Positions 36,623 through 45,883 of a stretch of DNA of 64,000 bases are shown piece by piece. The notes under the pieces are model-generated. The model was not told where the DNA came from and searched no databases. It saw nothing but the letters and a program-made list of their open reading frames with translations. The stretch's first letter is position 1. Each line of letters starts with the position of its first letter. The translations under genes were made by a program, and so were the position numbers. The stretch is from Paenibacillus mucilaginosus 3016 (lineage in GTDB: Bacteria > Bacillota > Bacilli > Paenibacillales > NBRC-103111): NCBI RefSeq assembly GCF_000250655.1, contig NC_016935.1:3986001-4050000 (forward strand), written 5' to 3'.

Positions 36623-38727
36623 TTCCCAGTGAGAATCCTGCTCAAGCTTCCAGGCAGGCAGGCATCCATCCGGCCCCGTCCGTTACTTCCGGAAGGGGCT
36701 GGAAGCCGTTATGGATGCTGGCTGGGGGGCTTGCAGCGTTGTTCGTTCTTACCTTCGTCAGCCTGACTCAGGGGCTGGCGGACATCTCCGTCATGACGGT
36801 GGTGCAGGCCTTGGTGTTTCCCCAGGATACGGCGGATCATCATATGATCCGGAGTGTACGCCTGCCGCGGACGGTCATGGGTCTCCTGGCCGGGGCCGCC
36901 TTGGCGGTGTCGGGTGTGCTCATGCAGACCGTCACGCGCAATCCGCTCGCTTCGGAAACCACACTCGGGGTGAACGCGGGTGCTTATCTGGCCGTCGTCG
37001 CCGGGATGCTCTTCTGGCCGGGGCTTCTGCATCAGTATGCTCTGCCCCTGGCGGTGGCGGGAGGCACCTTGGCAGCCTTGGCCGTCTATGCGCTGGCCGG
37101 GAGAACGAAGGGCTCACCGCTTCGGATTGCCCTCTCCGGAATGATCGTTACTCTGGTCCTGTCGTCCGTCACGAGTGCGCTGATTCTGCTGAACCAGCAG
37201 ACGACGCAGGGCATTTTTCTATGGGGCTCCGGCTCCCTGGTGCAGAATGACTGGGACGGCGTCAGGTTTACATGGCCGTGGATTCTGGGCGGGGTGATCG
37301 TTCTGTTCCTGGCGGCACGGCAGTGGGATGTGCTGACGCTGAGTGAGGAGTCTGCGCGTTCGCTCGGCCAGAATGTCGGCACTACCCGGTTCCTGGCGAT
37401 GGGGGCGGCCATTGTACTGGCCTGCGTTACGGTGAGCGTGGTTGGTCCGATCGGCTTCCTCGGCCTGGTCGTTCCCCATCTGGTCCGCCTATCCGGCGTG
37501 TCCAAACATGCGGGATTGATCCCGCTGGCTGCCTTATGGGGAGCCGGGCTCCTTGTGGGGGCCGATGCGGTCTCCCGCATGTTCGTCAATGCCTACGGCG
37601 AGCTGCCGGTCGGCGCCATTACGGCCATGCTCGGCGCGCCATGCCTGATCTGGCTTGCCATGCGGGTGTCCCGCTCGATGGCCGGCGGACGCGATAGCTC
37701 CGGAGGCTCGATGATGGCGGGGACCGGCCTGCGGCGCCTTCCTTACCCGGCGCTGGCTGCGCTGACGGGCGTACTGCTGGTGCTGGTGTGGGGACTCAGC
37801 CTGAGCAGCGGCACCCTGCGCATTCCTTTGGCGGAAGTGGCAGCCGTATTGACAGGGGGCGGTGAACCGATGCACCGCCAGATCCTGCTCGAACACCGGC
37901 TGCCGAGGCTGCTTACGGCGGGGCTGTCCGGGATGGCGATTGCCGTCAGCGGCAGTCTGCTGCAGCATGCGGTACGCAACCCGCTTGGCGATCCCCAGGT
38001 CGTAGGCGTAACCAGCGGCGCAGGGGCAGGGGCGCTGCTGCTCATGATCGGCTTCCCGCAGCTGTCCGCCGGCTGGATTCCGGTTGGCGCTGTGCTCGGC
38101 GGGATCGCTGCCGCGGCATTGGTCTATGCCGTCTCCTGGAAAAGAGGGCTTCATCCGACCATCGTTACGCTGGTCGGCATTGCTGTAGCCGCATTCGGCT
38201 CCGCGATCATCAATCTCCTGATTATATACGCGAAGGTCGACGTGGCGCCGGCGTTATCCTGGATGGCCGGGAGCACCTATAACCGCGGCTGGACGGAGGT
38301 GCAGCGGATCGTGCCGTTCCTGCTTATCCTGCTGCCGTTGGCCGCTTGGCTCGGGCGCAGGGTGGATCTGCTGACCTTCAGCGAGGAGACCTCCACCGGT
38401 CTGGGGCTGCCCGTGCGGAAGACGCGCATGTATGTCGCTGTGATCGCCGTGCTGTTGTCTTCGATCGCCGCCGCGAATGTCGGTTCGGTCGGGTTCATCG
38501 GGCTGCTGGCACCTCATGCGGCCAGAATGCTGGTTGGTGTCAACCATCGGCAGTCGGTGGTCATTGCCGCGCTGCTTGGCGGGATCCTGCTGGCCGGCGC
38601 GGATTGGATCGGACGGATCGTCATGATCCCGAAGGAACTGCCGTCGGGTATTGTGACCGCGCTGCTCGGAGCTCCCTATTTGTTGTACTTGATGACGAAG
38701 TCCAATGGGACGAAGAGGATAGGATAG
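36619..38727 (+). CDS. Fused FecCD-type iron-siderophore permease
   Basis: A 702-residue membrane protein made of two complete FecCD permease units in tandem (about 30-355 and 370-700), the arrangement of E. coli FhuB. Each half has the family features: RLPRTVMGLLAGAALAVSG and RLPRLLTAGLSGMAIAVSG, NPLASE / NPLGDP, and VGPIGFLGLVVPHLVR / VGSVGFIGLLAPHAAR. One chain can thus supply the whole channel. No ATPase gene follows; the IS element sits 51 bp downstream. It would use an ATPase such as a FhuC/YusV-type protein from elsewhere (inference). Confidence 0.92.
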   Translation: MIPSENPAQASRQAGIHPAPSVTSGRGWKPLWMLAGGLAALFVLTFVSLTQGLADISVMTVVQALVFPQDTADHHMIRSVRLPRTVMGLLAGAALAVSGVLMQTVTRNPLASETTLGVNAGAYLAVVAGMLFWPGLLHQYALPLAVAGGTLAALAVYALAGRTKGSPLRIALSGMIVTLVLSSVTSALILLNQQTTQGIFLWGSGSLVQNDWDGVRFTWPWILGGVIVLFLAARQWDVLTLSEESARSLGQNVGTTRFLAMGAAIVLACVTVSVVGPIGFLGLVVPHLVRLSGVSKHAGLIPLAALWGAGLLVGADAVSRMFVNAYGELPVGAITAMLGAPCLIWLAMRVSRSMAGGRDSSGGSMMAGTGLRRLPYPALAALTGVLLVLVWGLSLSSGTLRIPLAEVAAVLTGGGEPMHRQILLEHRLPRLLTAGLSGMAIAVSGSLLQHAVRNPLGDPQVVGVTSGAGAGALLLMIGFPQLSAGWIPVGAVLGGIAAAALVYAVSWKRGLHPTIVTLVGIAVAAFGSAIINLLIIYAKVDVAPALSWMAGSTYNRGWTEVQRIVPFLLILLPLAAWLGRRVDLLTFSEETSTGLGLPVRKTRMYVAVIAVLLSSIAAANVGSVGFIGLLAPHAARMLVGVNHRQSVVIAALLGGILLAGADWIGRIVMIPKELPSGIVTALLGAPYLLYLMTKSNGTKRIG

Positions 38728-38778
38728 GCTCAGTGAAGCCGTGATCGGATAGAAGAGACAGGAGACCTGGCGAAGAAG

Positions 38779-40470
38779 GAGGCCACTGAAAAAGTCCGTC
38801 TTAAAAAAGCACAGCCCTTCAAGAAAATTGAAGAGGCTGTGCTTTTTTTGACGTATAATGGAGTCATCTCGAAAAGCGGGTGAGACGGATGATTCAACAA
38901 CAACAAAGCTTGGTTCTGAGCCCTTACGCGGCTCTGTATGATATCGTCGTGCCGAAGGACAACATGCTCCGTCAAATCAACGAACTGGTGAACTTCACTT
39001 TTATCTTTGAAGAACTGCAGACAAAATATTGTTTGGACAACGGACGTAACGCCATTGACCCCATCAGAATGTTTAAATATTTGTTGCTGAAAGCCATCTT
39101 TGAACTATCTGACGTAGATATTGTCGAGCGTTCTAAGTATGACCTGTCGTTTAAGTATTTCCTGGGCATGGCACCGGAGGATCCGGTCATCGACCCGAGT
39201 TCTCTGACAAAATTCCGCAAACTGCGGCTCAAAGACATCAACTTATTGGACATGCTCATTGGTAAGACGGTAGACCTCGCTATCGAACTGAAAATCCTGA
39301 AGAGCAACTCCATAATCGTCGACGCTACGCATACAAAAGCGCGCTACAATCAGAAGTCGCCGCTAGAAATTCTGCGAGACCGTGCACGAAAGCTGCGAAA
39401 GTCCGTTTACACGATGGATGAATCGCTCAAAGCCAAAATGCCCGCAAAGAACACGAGCGACGTACTCGAAGACGAAATCGAGTATTGTCAAAAGCTTGTG
39501 ACCTTCATCGAGTTGGAATCCGGGATCGCGCAAGTACCAAAGGTTTTGAATCCGTTACACCTGCTGAAGGAAACGGTGGAGGATGACATCGAACAGCTTC
39601 GTCTAACGGCGGATCCGGATGCTCGAGTGGGACATAAAAGCGCCGATTCTGCATTCTTTGGATATAAAACTCATCTGGCCATGACGGAGGAGCGCATCAT
39701 AACGGCAGCTGTCATTACAACAGGCGAGAAGAATGACGGCAAGCAGCTGCAGACGCTCATCGAAAAAAGCAATGCAGCAGGAATGCAAGTTAAGACCGTC
39801 ATTGGCGATACCGCCTACTCCGAGAAGGATAATATTTTGTACACAACGAACAATGAGATTGAACTTGTAGCAAAACTCAATCCGCTGATCACGCAAGGCA
39901 GCCGTAAGAAAGAAGAGGAATTTCTATTCAACAAAGATGCCGGCATGTACGTATGCCCGGCTGGTCACATGGCGACTCGAAAGGCCCGGCAAGGCAAAAA
40001 AGGCGTCGGTAAAAACCAACAGGATACCTATTATTTTGACGTAGAGATCTGCAAGAGCTGTCCGCTCAAGGAGGGCTGTTACAAAGAAGGCGCCAAGAGT
40101 AAAACTTATTCCGTAACGATTAAATCTGATGAACACGCGGAACAGATGGCGTTCCAGGAAACGGAATATTTCAAGGCGAAATCCAAAGAGCGCTACAAGA
40201 TCGAAGCGAAAAACAGCGAACTCAAACATAGACACGGGTATGATGTTGCCACATCTTCGGGTCTGATTGGCATAGAAATGCAAGGTGCAATGGCCATATT
40301 CGCTGTAAATCTTAAGCGTATACTGAAGCTGGTAGATTGAAAAAAACGTATCGAGCAGACCAATTTTAAGCCTATAAAAAAGCCATCTGACCCTAAAAAT
40401 GGGGGTAGATGGCTTTTTTATGACTTATACGAGGCTCCTGAGGAAAAAGCGTAAGTTCTTCAGTGGCCTC
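38779..40470. mobile_element. IS1182-like insertion sequence, complete
   Basis: Terminal inverted repeats begin GAGGCCACTGAA (38779-38790) and end TTCAGTGGCCTC (40459-40470). The 8-bp sequence CGAAGAAG is directly repeated on both sides (38771-38778 and 40471-40478). Inside the left end a hairpin with T-run (about 38803-38849) can stop outside transcripts, and another hairpin ending in TTTTTTAT (40376-40422) follows the transposase gene. Length is about 1.69 kb with one gene. Confidence 0.88.
38889..40340 (+). CDS. IS1182 family transposase
   Basis: A 483-residue DDE transposase. The N-terminal DUF772-type part (DPIRMFKYLLLKAIFELSD) is followed by the catalytic core with the first Asp in IIVDATHTKA, the second in VIGDTAYSEKDN, and a C-terminal region with a Cys-rich patch (CPAGHM, CKSCPLKEGCY) and the final Glu area (KIEAKNSELKHRHGYD). 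The frame is intact, so the element may be active. The ATG at 38889 has only a weak ribosome site. Confidence 0.92.
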   Translation: MIQQQQSLVLSPYAALYDIVVPKDNMLRQINELVNFTFIFEELQTKYCLDNGRNAIDPIRMFKYLLLKAIFELSDVDIVERSKYDLSFKYFLGMAPEDPVIDPSSLTKFRKLRLKDINLLDMLIGKTVDLAIELKILKSNSIIVDATHTKARYNQKSPLEILRDRARKLRKSVYTMDESLKAKMPAKNTSDVLEDEIEYCQKLVTFIELESGIAQVPKVLNPLHLLKETVEDDIEQLRLTADPDARVGHKSADSAFFGYKTHLAMTEERIITAAVITTGEKNDGKQLQTLIEKSNAAGMQVKTVIGDTAYSEKDNILYTTNNEIELVAKLNPLITQGSRKKEEEFLFNKDAGMYVCPAGHMATRKARQGKKGVGKNQQDTYYFDVEICKSCPLKEGCYKEGAKSKTYSVTIKSDEHAEQMAFQETEYFKAKSKERYKIEAKNSELKHRHGYDVATSSGLIGIEMQGAMAIFAVNLKRILKLVD

Positions 40471-40636
40471 CGAAGAAGCCGGGTCTCTTTTAGATGAACT
40501 ATACTTTTTACAGAAAGTTCTTTAATTCCTGCATCTCCATCGATCGTCGATATCCTCTACAATGGAAATGACCCCCGAGGGGAGATTATGCGAATATACG
40601 GGGATACTGAACGTCCCTTAGAAAGGAAGCGATTGC

Positions 40637-41623
40637 ATGCTGTCCAAACCGGTGAAACCTGGCGAACCGCTGGTCACCCATATCTATACGGCGGACCCTT
40701 CCGCACATGTATTTGACGGGAAGATTTATATTTATCCTTCCCATGACCTGGATCGCGATCATGCCTCCAACGACAATGGCGATCAGTACGATATGGAAGA
40801 CTACCATGTTCTCTCTATGGAGGACACGGAATCGGCCTGCATCGATCATGGCGAAGCGCTTCACGTCAAGAATGTTCCATGGGCTTCCAAGCAGATGTGG
40901 GCTCCCGATGCCGCTTACAAGAATGACACCTACTACCTGTTCTTTCCGGCCAGAGATCAAGAGGACATTTTCCGGATTGGAGTAGCCAAGGGGGACTCTC
41001 CGGCCGGTCCGTTCCTCCCCGAGCCCCAGTACATCCCGGGAAGCTTCAGCATTGATCCGGCCGTCTTCGTGGATGAGGACAACCGGGCCTATATGTATTT
41101 CGGCGGACTGTGGGGAGGACAGCTGGAAAAGTGGCAGACAGGCAAATTCATGGCCGATGCCGAGGGGCCTGGCCCGGATGAGCCGGCACTCGGACCGCGT
41201 GTGGCCGAGCTCAGCGAAGATATGCTGACTTTCCGGGAAGCTCCCGAAGAAATCATCATTCTCGACGAGCAGGGGAACCCTCTGACAGCCGGAGATGAGG
41301 ACCGAAGATATTTTGAGGGACCCTGGGTCCACAAATACAGGGGGCTCTACTACCTGTCCTATTCCACGGGGACAACCCATAAGATCGTGTATGCCGTGAG
41401 TGCTGATCCGAAAGGCCCGTTCGTCTTCAAAGGCACCATCCTGACTCCCGTGATCGGCTGGACGACGCACCACTCGATCGTACAGTTCCAGGGCAAATGG
41501 TATTTATTCTACCATGACAGTTCGCTGTCGGGAGGCGCAGATAACAAGCGCTGTGTCAAATTCACGGAGCTTGAATATCTCGAGGACGGCACGATCCGCA
41601 CGATTGATCCTTACGATAAGTAA
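40637..41623 (+). CDS. GH43 family glycoside hydrolase
   Basis: A 328-residue five-bladed beta-propeller glycosidase of family 43 (beta-xylosidase / alpha-arabinofuranosidase type). The three catalytic acids are visible: Asp20 in TADPSAH, Asp140 in SIDPAVF and Glu227 in YFEGPWVH. There is no signal peptide, so it would act on imported oligosaccharides in the cytoplasm. AAAGGAAG precedes the ATG. It fits the other xylan genes of the window, though not in one operon with them. Confidence 0.9.
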   Translation: MLSKPVKPGEPLVTHIYTADPSAHVFDGKIYIYPSHDLDRDHASNDNGDQYDMEDYHVLSMEDTESACIDHGEALHVKNVPWASKQMWAPDAAYKNDTYYLFFPARDQEDIFRIGVAKGDSPAGPFLPEPQYIPGSFSIDPAVFVDEDNRAYMYFGGLWGGQLEKWQTGKFMADAEGPGPDEPALGPRVAELSEDMLTFREAPEEIIILDEQGNPLTAGDEDRRYFEGPWVHKYRGLYYLSYSTGTTHKIVYAVSADPKGPFVFKGTILTPVIGWTTHHSIVQFQGKWYLFYHDSSLSGGADNKRCVKFTELEYLEDGTIRTIDPYDK

Positions 41624-41726
41624 GGGGAGTGAATCCGAATTCAGCAATCGAGAAGAAATCTTGCAGGGCTATTTGGGGTACAATGAACATAGTTCTTCAA
41701 TTGATCCCCAAAAGGAGCTGGCAAAG

Positions 41727-42161
41727 ATGTCCATGAGTTTGAATCCTTATTTGTGTTTGGAAGGCACCACGAGAGAGGCCGTCTATTTCTATGAGAAGGC
41801 GCTGGGAGGGAAAGTGGTAGGCATCATGACTTTCGGGGATATGCCGGCGGACCCTAATCATCCGATGAGCGATGAGATGAAGAAGCGCGTGATGCATGCA
41901 CACCTGAAGGTCGGGGATGCGGACCTGATGTTCTCCGATACATACCCCGGAATGCCGTTTCAGCCGGGGGACACGGTTCAGATCGCCCTCCATCCTCAGG
42001 AGGAGGCCAGGGCAAGAGAAATCTTCGCTGCTCTGGAAGACGGAGGACAAGTCGTCATGGCTCTCCAGAAGACGGATTGGAGCCCTCTGTACGGAATTGT
42101 CAAAGACAAGTTCGGGGTTACGTTCCAAGTGAATGTGCCAGGGGAGCAGCCGCAGAAGTAG
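41727..42161 (+). CDS. VOC family protein, PhnB-like
   Basis: A 144-residue protein of the glyoxalase/bleomycin-resistance superfamily, PhnB/YjdN subgroup (NPYLCLEGTTREAVYFYEKA at the start; FGVTFQVNVP at the end). Members are often small soluble dimers with unclear substrates. AAAGGAG lies ten bases before the ATG at 41727. It follows the GH43 gene by about 100 nt. Confidence 0.85.
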   Translation: MSMSLNPYLCLEGTTREAVYFYEKALGGKVVGIMTFGDMPADPNHPMSDEMKKRVMHAHLKVGDADLMFSDTYPGMPFQPGDTVQIALHPQEEARAREIFAALEDGGQVVMALQKTDWSPLYGIVKDKFGVTFQVNVPGEQPQK

Positions 42162-42211
42162 CACAACGACAAGACCGCTGTAGCCGATTAGAGAGAATCG
42201 TTTGCATGGAT

Positions 42212-42248
42212 AAGAGCCGAACCAGGCGTCCCTGGCCGGCTCTTTTTC
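42212..42248 (+). terminator. Terminator after the VOC gene
   Basis: AAGAGCCG and CGGCTCTT pair, with an inner CCAGG / CCTGG stem, followed by TTTTTCTG. Confidence 0.85.
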
Positions 42249-42298
42249 TGTTCTGCCGCGCTCCACCGACTTCATACTTCGCACCGTGCGTCATTTCA

Positions 42299-43078
42299 TT
42301 ACGTTTTGAACAGCGCAGAGGGAGGAACCCCCTTGACCGTTTTGAACAGGCTGCTGAAATACGACAGATCTTGAAACCCGCACCGCTCGGCGACCTGCGT
42401 TACGGTAAATCCACCGGTAGACAGCATCATCTCCGCATGATTGATCCGAATCCGATTCACATATTCGCGAAAGGAACAGCCGGTGTGGGTCTTGAACAGT
42501 TTTCCGAGATAGACCGGATGCAGGCCGACCATTTGGCTCATTTGGGACAGATCGAGCTCTTCGGCATAGTGCTCATTGACATATCGCAGCATCTGATTCA
42601 CTCTCTTATCCACCCTCCGATGGTCTTCCCTGGTCATCGTCACCAGCCGATGAAGGAGGAGCATAAATAAGGCCCGCGACTGCATGATATAACCGGCTTG
42701 TTTGCTCATCCACACCTGCGAGAACTGTTTGATACCGCCCAATATTTCGCTGGTGATCGCGCCTTTGGTCACGAAGGGGAGCGGAAGGGCATCCGCGCTT
42801 CCTTGCGGCCACCAGTTGAAATTAAAAGCGTAGGAGTGCATGGGACAGCGAGCGGACGTAAGGGCTTCTCTTTCGTTTCCCGGCGGGATGTAGATGATGT
42901 CGCCGGCTTCCACCGGATGTGGAGTCCCGTTGATGGAATAGACGGATTTTCCCTCCACGACAAACGTAAGGTCATGAAAGCCGATCCTCTGTTTGACAAT
43001 CTCCCAATGGGGATAACACCGCCTGTCCACAAAAAAAACAATGCCGGGGACGTAATGCTGCAGATCTTCGACTTCCAG
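42299..43078 (-). CDS. AraC family regulator with cupin-type sensor
   Basis: A 243-259-residue regulator. The N-terminal half is a cupin-like sugar-sensing domain (FVVEGKSVYSINGTPHPVEA, then GDIIYIPPG), and the C-terminal half is the AraC double helix-turn-helix (EELDLSQMSQMVGLHPVYLG and VTQVAERCGFQDLSYFSSLF). In this frame the first normal start is a GTG at 43030, which lacks a ribosome site and cuts into the domain. AAAGGAGGG lies just before a CTG at 43078, so a rare CTG start is plausible. It diverges from the GH30 gene and probably regulates it (inference). Confidence 0.82.
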   Translation of the reverse strand: MEVEDLQHYVPGIVFFVDRRCYPHWEIVKQRIGFHDLTFVVEGKSVYSINGTPHPVEAGDIIYIPPGNEREALTSARCPMHSYAFNFNWWPQGSADALPLPFVTKGAITSEILGGIKQFSQVWMSKQAGYIMQSRALFMLLLHRLVTMTREDHRRVDKRVNQMLRYVNEHYAEELDLSQMSQMVGLHPVYLGKLFKTHTGCSFREYVNRIRINHAEMMLSTGGFTVTQVAERCGFQDLSYFSSLFKTVKGVPPSALFKT

Positions 43079-43202
43079 AACCTTCCCTCCTTTCCCGGAT
43101 CATCTGAATCCATCATAACATTGGAATTCCGACGGTTAAACAGAAAGAATGCGAGAATTCATATTTAATAAGTACAAATCTTCTTTAGTTGGTCTATAGA
43201 AT

Positions 43203-43225
43203 GGTAAGCGCTTTATTCCTATAAT
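43203..43225 (+). promoter_or_regulatory. Promoter of the GH30 gene with a cre-like site in the spacer
   Basis: TATAAT lies at 43220-43225, with only a weak -35 (TAGAAT). The spacer holds GGTAAGCGCTTTAT (43203-43216), with the AAGCGCTT core of CcpA catabolite-repression elements. The arrangement parallels that at the xylanase promoter near 52.1 kb. Confidence 0.55.
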
Positions 43226-43352
43226 GATCGTATGGGATCGGTTCGCAAGGCATAACTCAAGGTGTCACATGCGGCAAATGGTTCATTTACTTATTTAAAG
43301 GGGGTGATCTTTACGTAACAGGGATCGCTGCATGCAGGAAGGAAAACGACAA

Positions 43353-45335
43353 ATGAAGGAAAGGTGTGTGATGACGATGTTCAAAGCGGCTCTAAATATG
43401 TTCACCTGCTTCTCTCTATGCCTTAGCCTTAGTATGGCCCCGTGGAACATGACAACCGCGTCGGCTCAAGCAGCCCCGCCACCGGTGAGTGTGATGGATT
43501 GGAACGAAGAGCGGCAAGTCGTGGACGGCTTCGGCGGGTCGGGAGCGTTCAAGAAGGCGAAAACGATCATGAATCTGCCGGAACCGGAGCGTACCCGCAT
43601 TCTGGATATGATTTTCTCGCAAGAAAAAGGGATCGGGCTTTCGATCGTGCGAAACCTTGTCGGCGATGGGGTCGCCGCCGATTCGGTCGAACCGCAGCCG
43701 GGCGTCTATGTATGGGACGACCCGCAGTGGGAAACCAAGAAGGCGAGCTTCGACGCGGATCAGATCTGGTTGATGAACGAAGCCAAAAAGCGGGGCGTGA
43801 CCACGTTCTTCAGCTCGGTATGGAGCCCGCCGGCCTGGATGAAGACGAACAACAGCGTGGCGGGAACAGGGAATGCCAAACTAAAGCCGGAGCATTACCA
43901 GGACTTTGCGGACTATTTGGCGGCCTATGTGCAAGGATACAAGAAACACTTTGATCTGGATATCTCCTATATCTCCATTGCCAACGAACCGAACTACGCG
44001 GCGTCCTATTCGGGCTGCGTCTGGACTCCGGAAGAGATGAACGTCTTTATTCGCGATTATTTGGGCCCCACCTTCAAGGCCGGCAGCATAGAGGCCAAAA
44101 TCGTCATGCCCGAGCATGTGAACTTCACCGAGGCCTATGCGCTGCCGGCGCTGAACGATCCCGTCACCGCCAATTACATCGACGTCGTGGCTTCCCATGC
44201 CTACGGCATAGGAGCAGAGGTGCCGGCCTTCCCTGTATCCGCGGAGAAAGGAAAGCAGATCTGGCAAACGGAATACATGAATATCGGTGCGGCCAAGCAG
44301 ACCTATCGGAACAATACGATCCCGGATGCGCTGCGTTATGCCAATCTCATCGGCAACATGTTTGATATCACCCGGCTCGGAGCCTACTTCTGGTGGTGGC
44401 CTGCGGCAAGCAACGGCGCTGACGGATCCGACCTGATTCGTCTTGTCACCGATGAGGCCAATCAGGAGAACGGGTTATTCCGGGTATTCAAAAGGTATTA
44501 TTCGTTTGGAAATTACAGCCGGTTCATCCGCCCCGGCTATATCATGATCGGAGCGGATAAGCATCCCATGGATCAGGTCATGATCACAGCCTACAAGCAT
44601 CCGGAGAACGGGAATTTTGCGATCGTCGCCGTCAACAACAGCCCTGACAACCAGCAGATCACATTCAACCTGAACGGCTTTCCTCTGCTGACCCAAGAGC
44701 TTGCTCCTTACCGCACTTCATCCAATGAAAATTTGGAAAAGCTGAAGAGCATCAAAGGAAAGGACTCCTCCTTCACGGTAGAACTGAAGGGCGCAAGCGT
44801 AACGACCTTCATTCCGAAGTCATTCGAACTGCCTGCGTTCGAAGAGATGAAGGATGTGTTCTCGACGTATGAAGCGGAAGAAAATGACGGACAAGCCGGC
44901 GGACTGGCCGTACAACGGGACGGGACAGGCAGGAAGTACCTGGCCGATGCCAAGAACGGCCATTATCTGAAGTACACCAACGTGAATTTTGCTGACGGGA
45001 CGGCCAATGGCATCGCAGAGAAGCTGCACATCCTCGGGATGAGTGCCCATGTCTTTCCTCTCCATGGAGGGACCATCGAAGTGAGACTGGACGATCCGGT
45101 GAATGGAAAGCTCGTCGGCACCTTTACGGTTCCGGGTCAAAGTGATGCCCGGGAATGGATCACTCTCCCTGCGATGCTCGATACGAATCCCCAGGATGGG
45201 GCTTACGGGTTCCACGACATGTATCTAGTATTTAAAGGAGCCTACGATAAGAAGCTGTTTCACGTGGACGCTTTTACGTTTGGCGACGGCACACAGGGAG
45301 AACGTCGAAGTGAAGACACACATCTACGACTTTGA
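43353..45335 (+). CDS. Secreted GH30 family glycoside hydrolase with CBM6-like domain
   Basis: A secreted enzyme: signal peptide to about residue 40 (cleavage after ASAQA), then a GH30 catalytic domain with VVDGFGGSGAF, WSPPAWMKTN, acid/base Glu212 in SIANEPN and nucleophile Glu307 in WQTEYMN. This family includes glucuronoxylanases and beta-glucosidases acting outside the cell. After a beta domain, residues ~505-650 (YEAEEND onward) look like a CBM6-type carbohydrate-binding module. The frame ends at 45335, but one G too many at about 45293 has cut off a further binding module. The start at 43353 is the most likely of several ATGs. Confidence 0.85.
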   Translation: MKERCVMTMFKAALNMFTCFSLCLSLSMAPWNMTTASAQAAPPPVSVMDWNEERQVVDGFGGSGAFKKAKTIMNLPEPERTRILDMIFSQEKGIGLSIVRNLVGDGVAADSVEPQPGVYVWDDPQWETKKASFDADQIWLMNEAKKRGVTTFFSSVWSPPAWMKTNNSVAGTGNAKLKPEHYQDFADYLAAYVQGYKKHFDLDISYISIANEPNYAASYSGCVWTPEEMNVFIRDYLGPTFKAGSIEAKIVMPEHVNFTEAYALPALNDPVTANYIDVVASHAYGIGAEVPAFPVSAEKGKQIWQTEYMNIGAAKQTYRNNTIPDALRYANLIGNMFDITRLGAYFWWWPAASNGADGSDLIRLVTDEANQENGLFRVFKRYYSFGNYSRFIRPGYIMIGADKHPMDQVMITAYKHPENGNFAIVAVNNSPDNQQITFNLNGFPLLTQELAPYRTSSNENLEKLKSIKGKDSSFTVELKGASVTTFIPKSFELPAFEEMKDVFSTYEAEENDGQAGGLAVQRDGTGRKYLADAKNGHYLKYTNVNFADGTANGIAEKLHILGMSAHVFPLHGGTIEVRLDDPVNGKLVGTFTVPGQSDAREWITLPAMLDTNPQDGAYGFHDMYLVFKGAYDKKLFHVDAFTFGDGTQGERRSEDTHLRL

Positions 45336-45774
45336 GGAGAATTCAACCGAGGGTTGGAGTGGACGCTCCGGCAGTAACGTTGTCGAAGTCACTCAGGAAC
45401 AGTTTCAATCGGGCCAGTACAGCTTGAAGACCACGAACCGGACTTCTTCCTGGCATGGACCCATCACCAATGTGACGGATAAGATAAAGCTGGGGGTAGC
45501 CTATGAATTCTCCGCCTATGTCCGACTCGCTGAGGTGCCTGCATCGCCAAGCAGCATCAAATTAACCATGCAGGTGGACGGAGACCAAGGCGTGTCTTAT
45601 GTCGGCATCGGCAGTGCATCGGTTTCGACGACCGATTGGGTTCAGGTGAAGGGAACCTATACGGCTCCAGCTGATGCGGCGGTGTTAAGCTTATATGTAG
45701 AAAGTTCGAATCCTACGGAATCGTTTTATATAGACAATGTCGTTCTGTCTCCCGCTGCTTCCCCTTCACTATAA
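45298..45774 (+). pseudogene. Out-of-frame C-terminal CBM4/9-like module of the GH30 enzyme
   Basis: About 155 codons that continue the GH30 gene in the next frame: HIYDFEENSTEGWSGRSGSN opens a jelly-roll carbohydrate-binding module of the CBM4/9/22 type, ending NPTESFYIDNVVLSP. It has no start signal of its own. Dropping one G in CAGGGAG near 45293 would join the two parts into an ~806-residue protein. Confidence 0.75.
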
Positions 45775-45883
45775 TCAAGGTTGTTACCGTGCCCCGAAAC
45801 CGATGCGGTCCCGCTCCTGTGTTCAAGCTCCCTGGAAGAGGGTATTAGAGCAGTATAAGCTGCACACAGGAGGAGGAGGCGGG

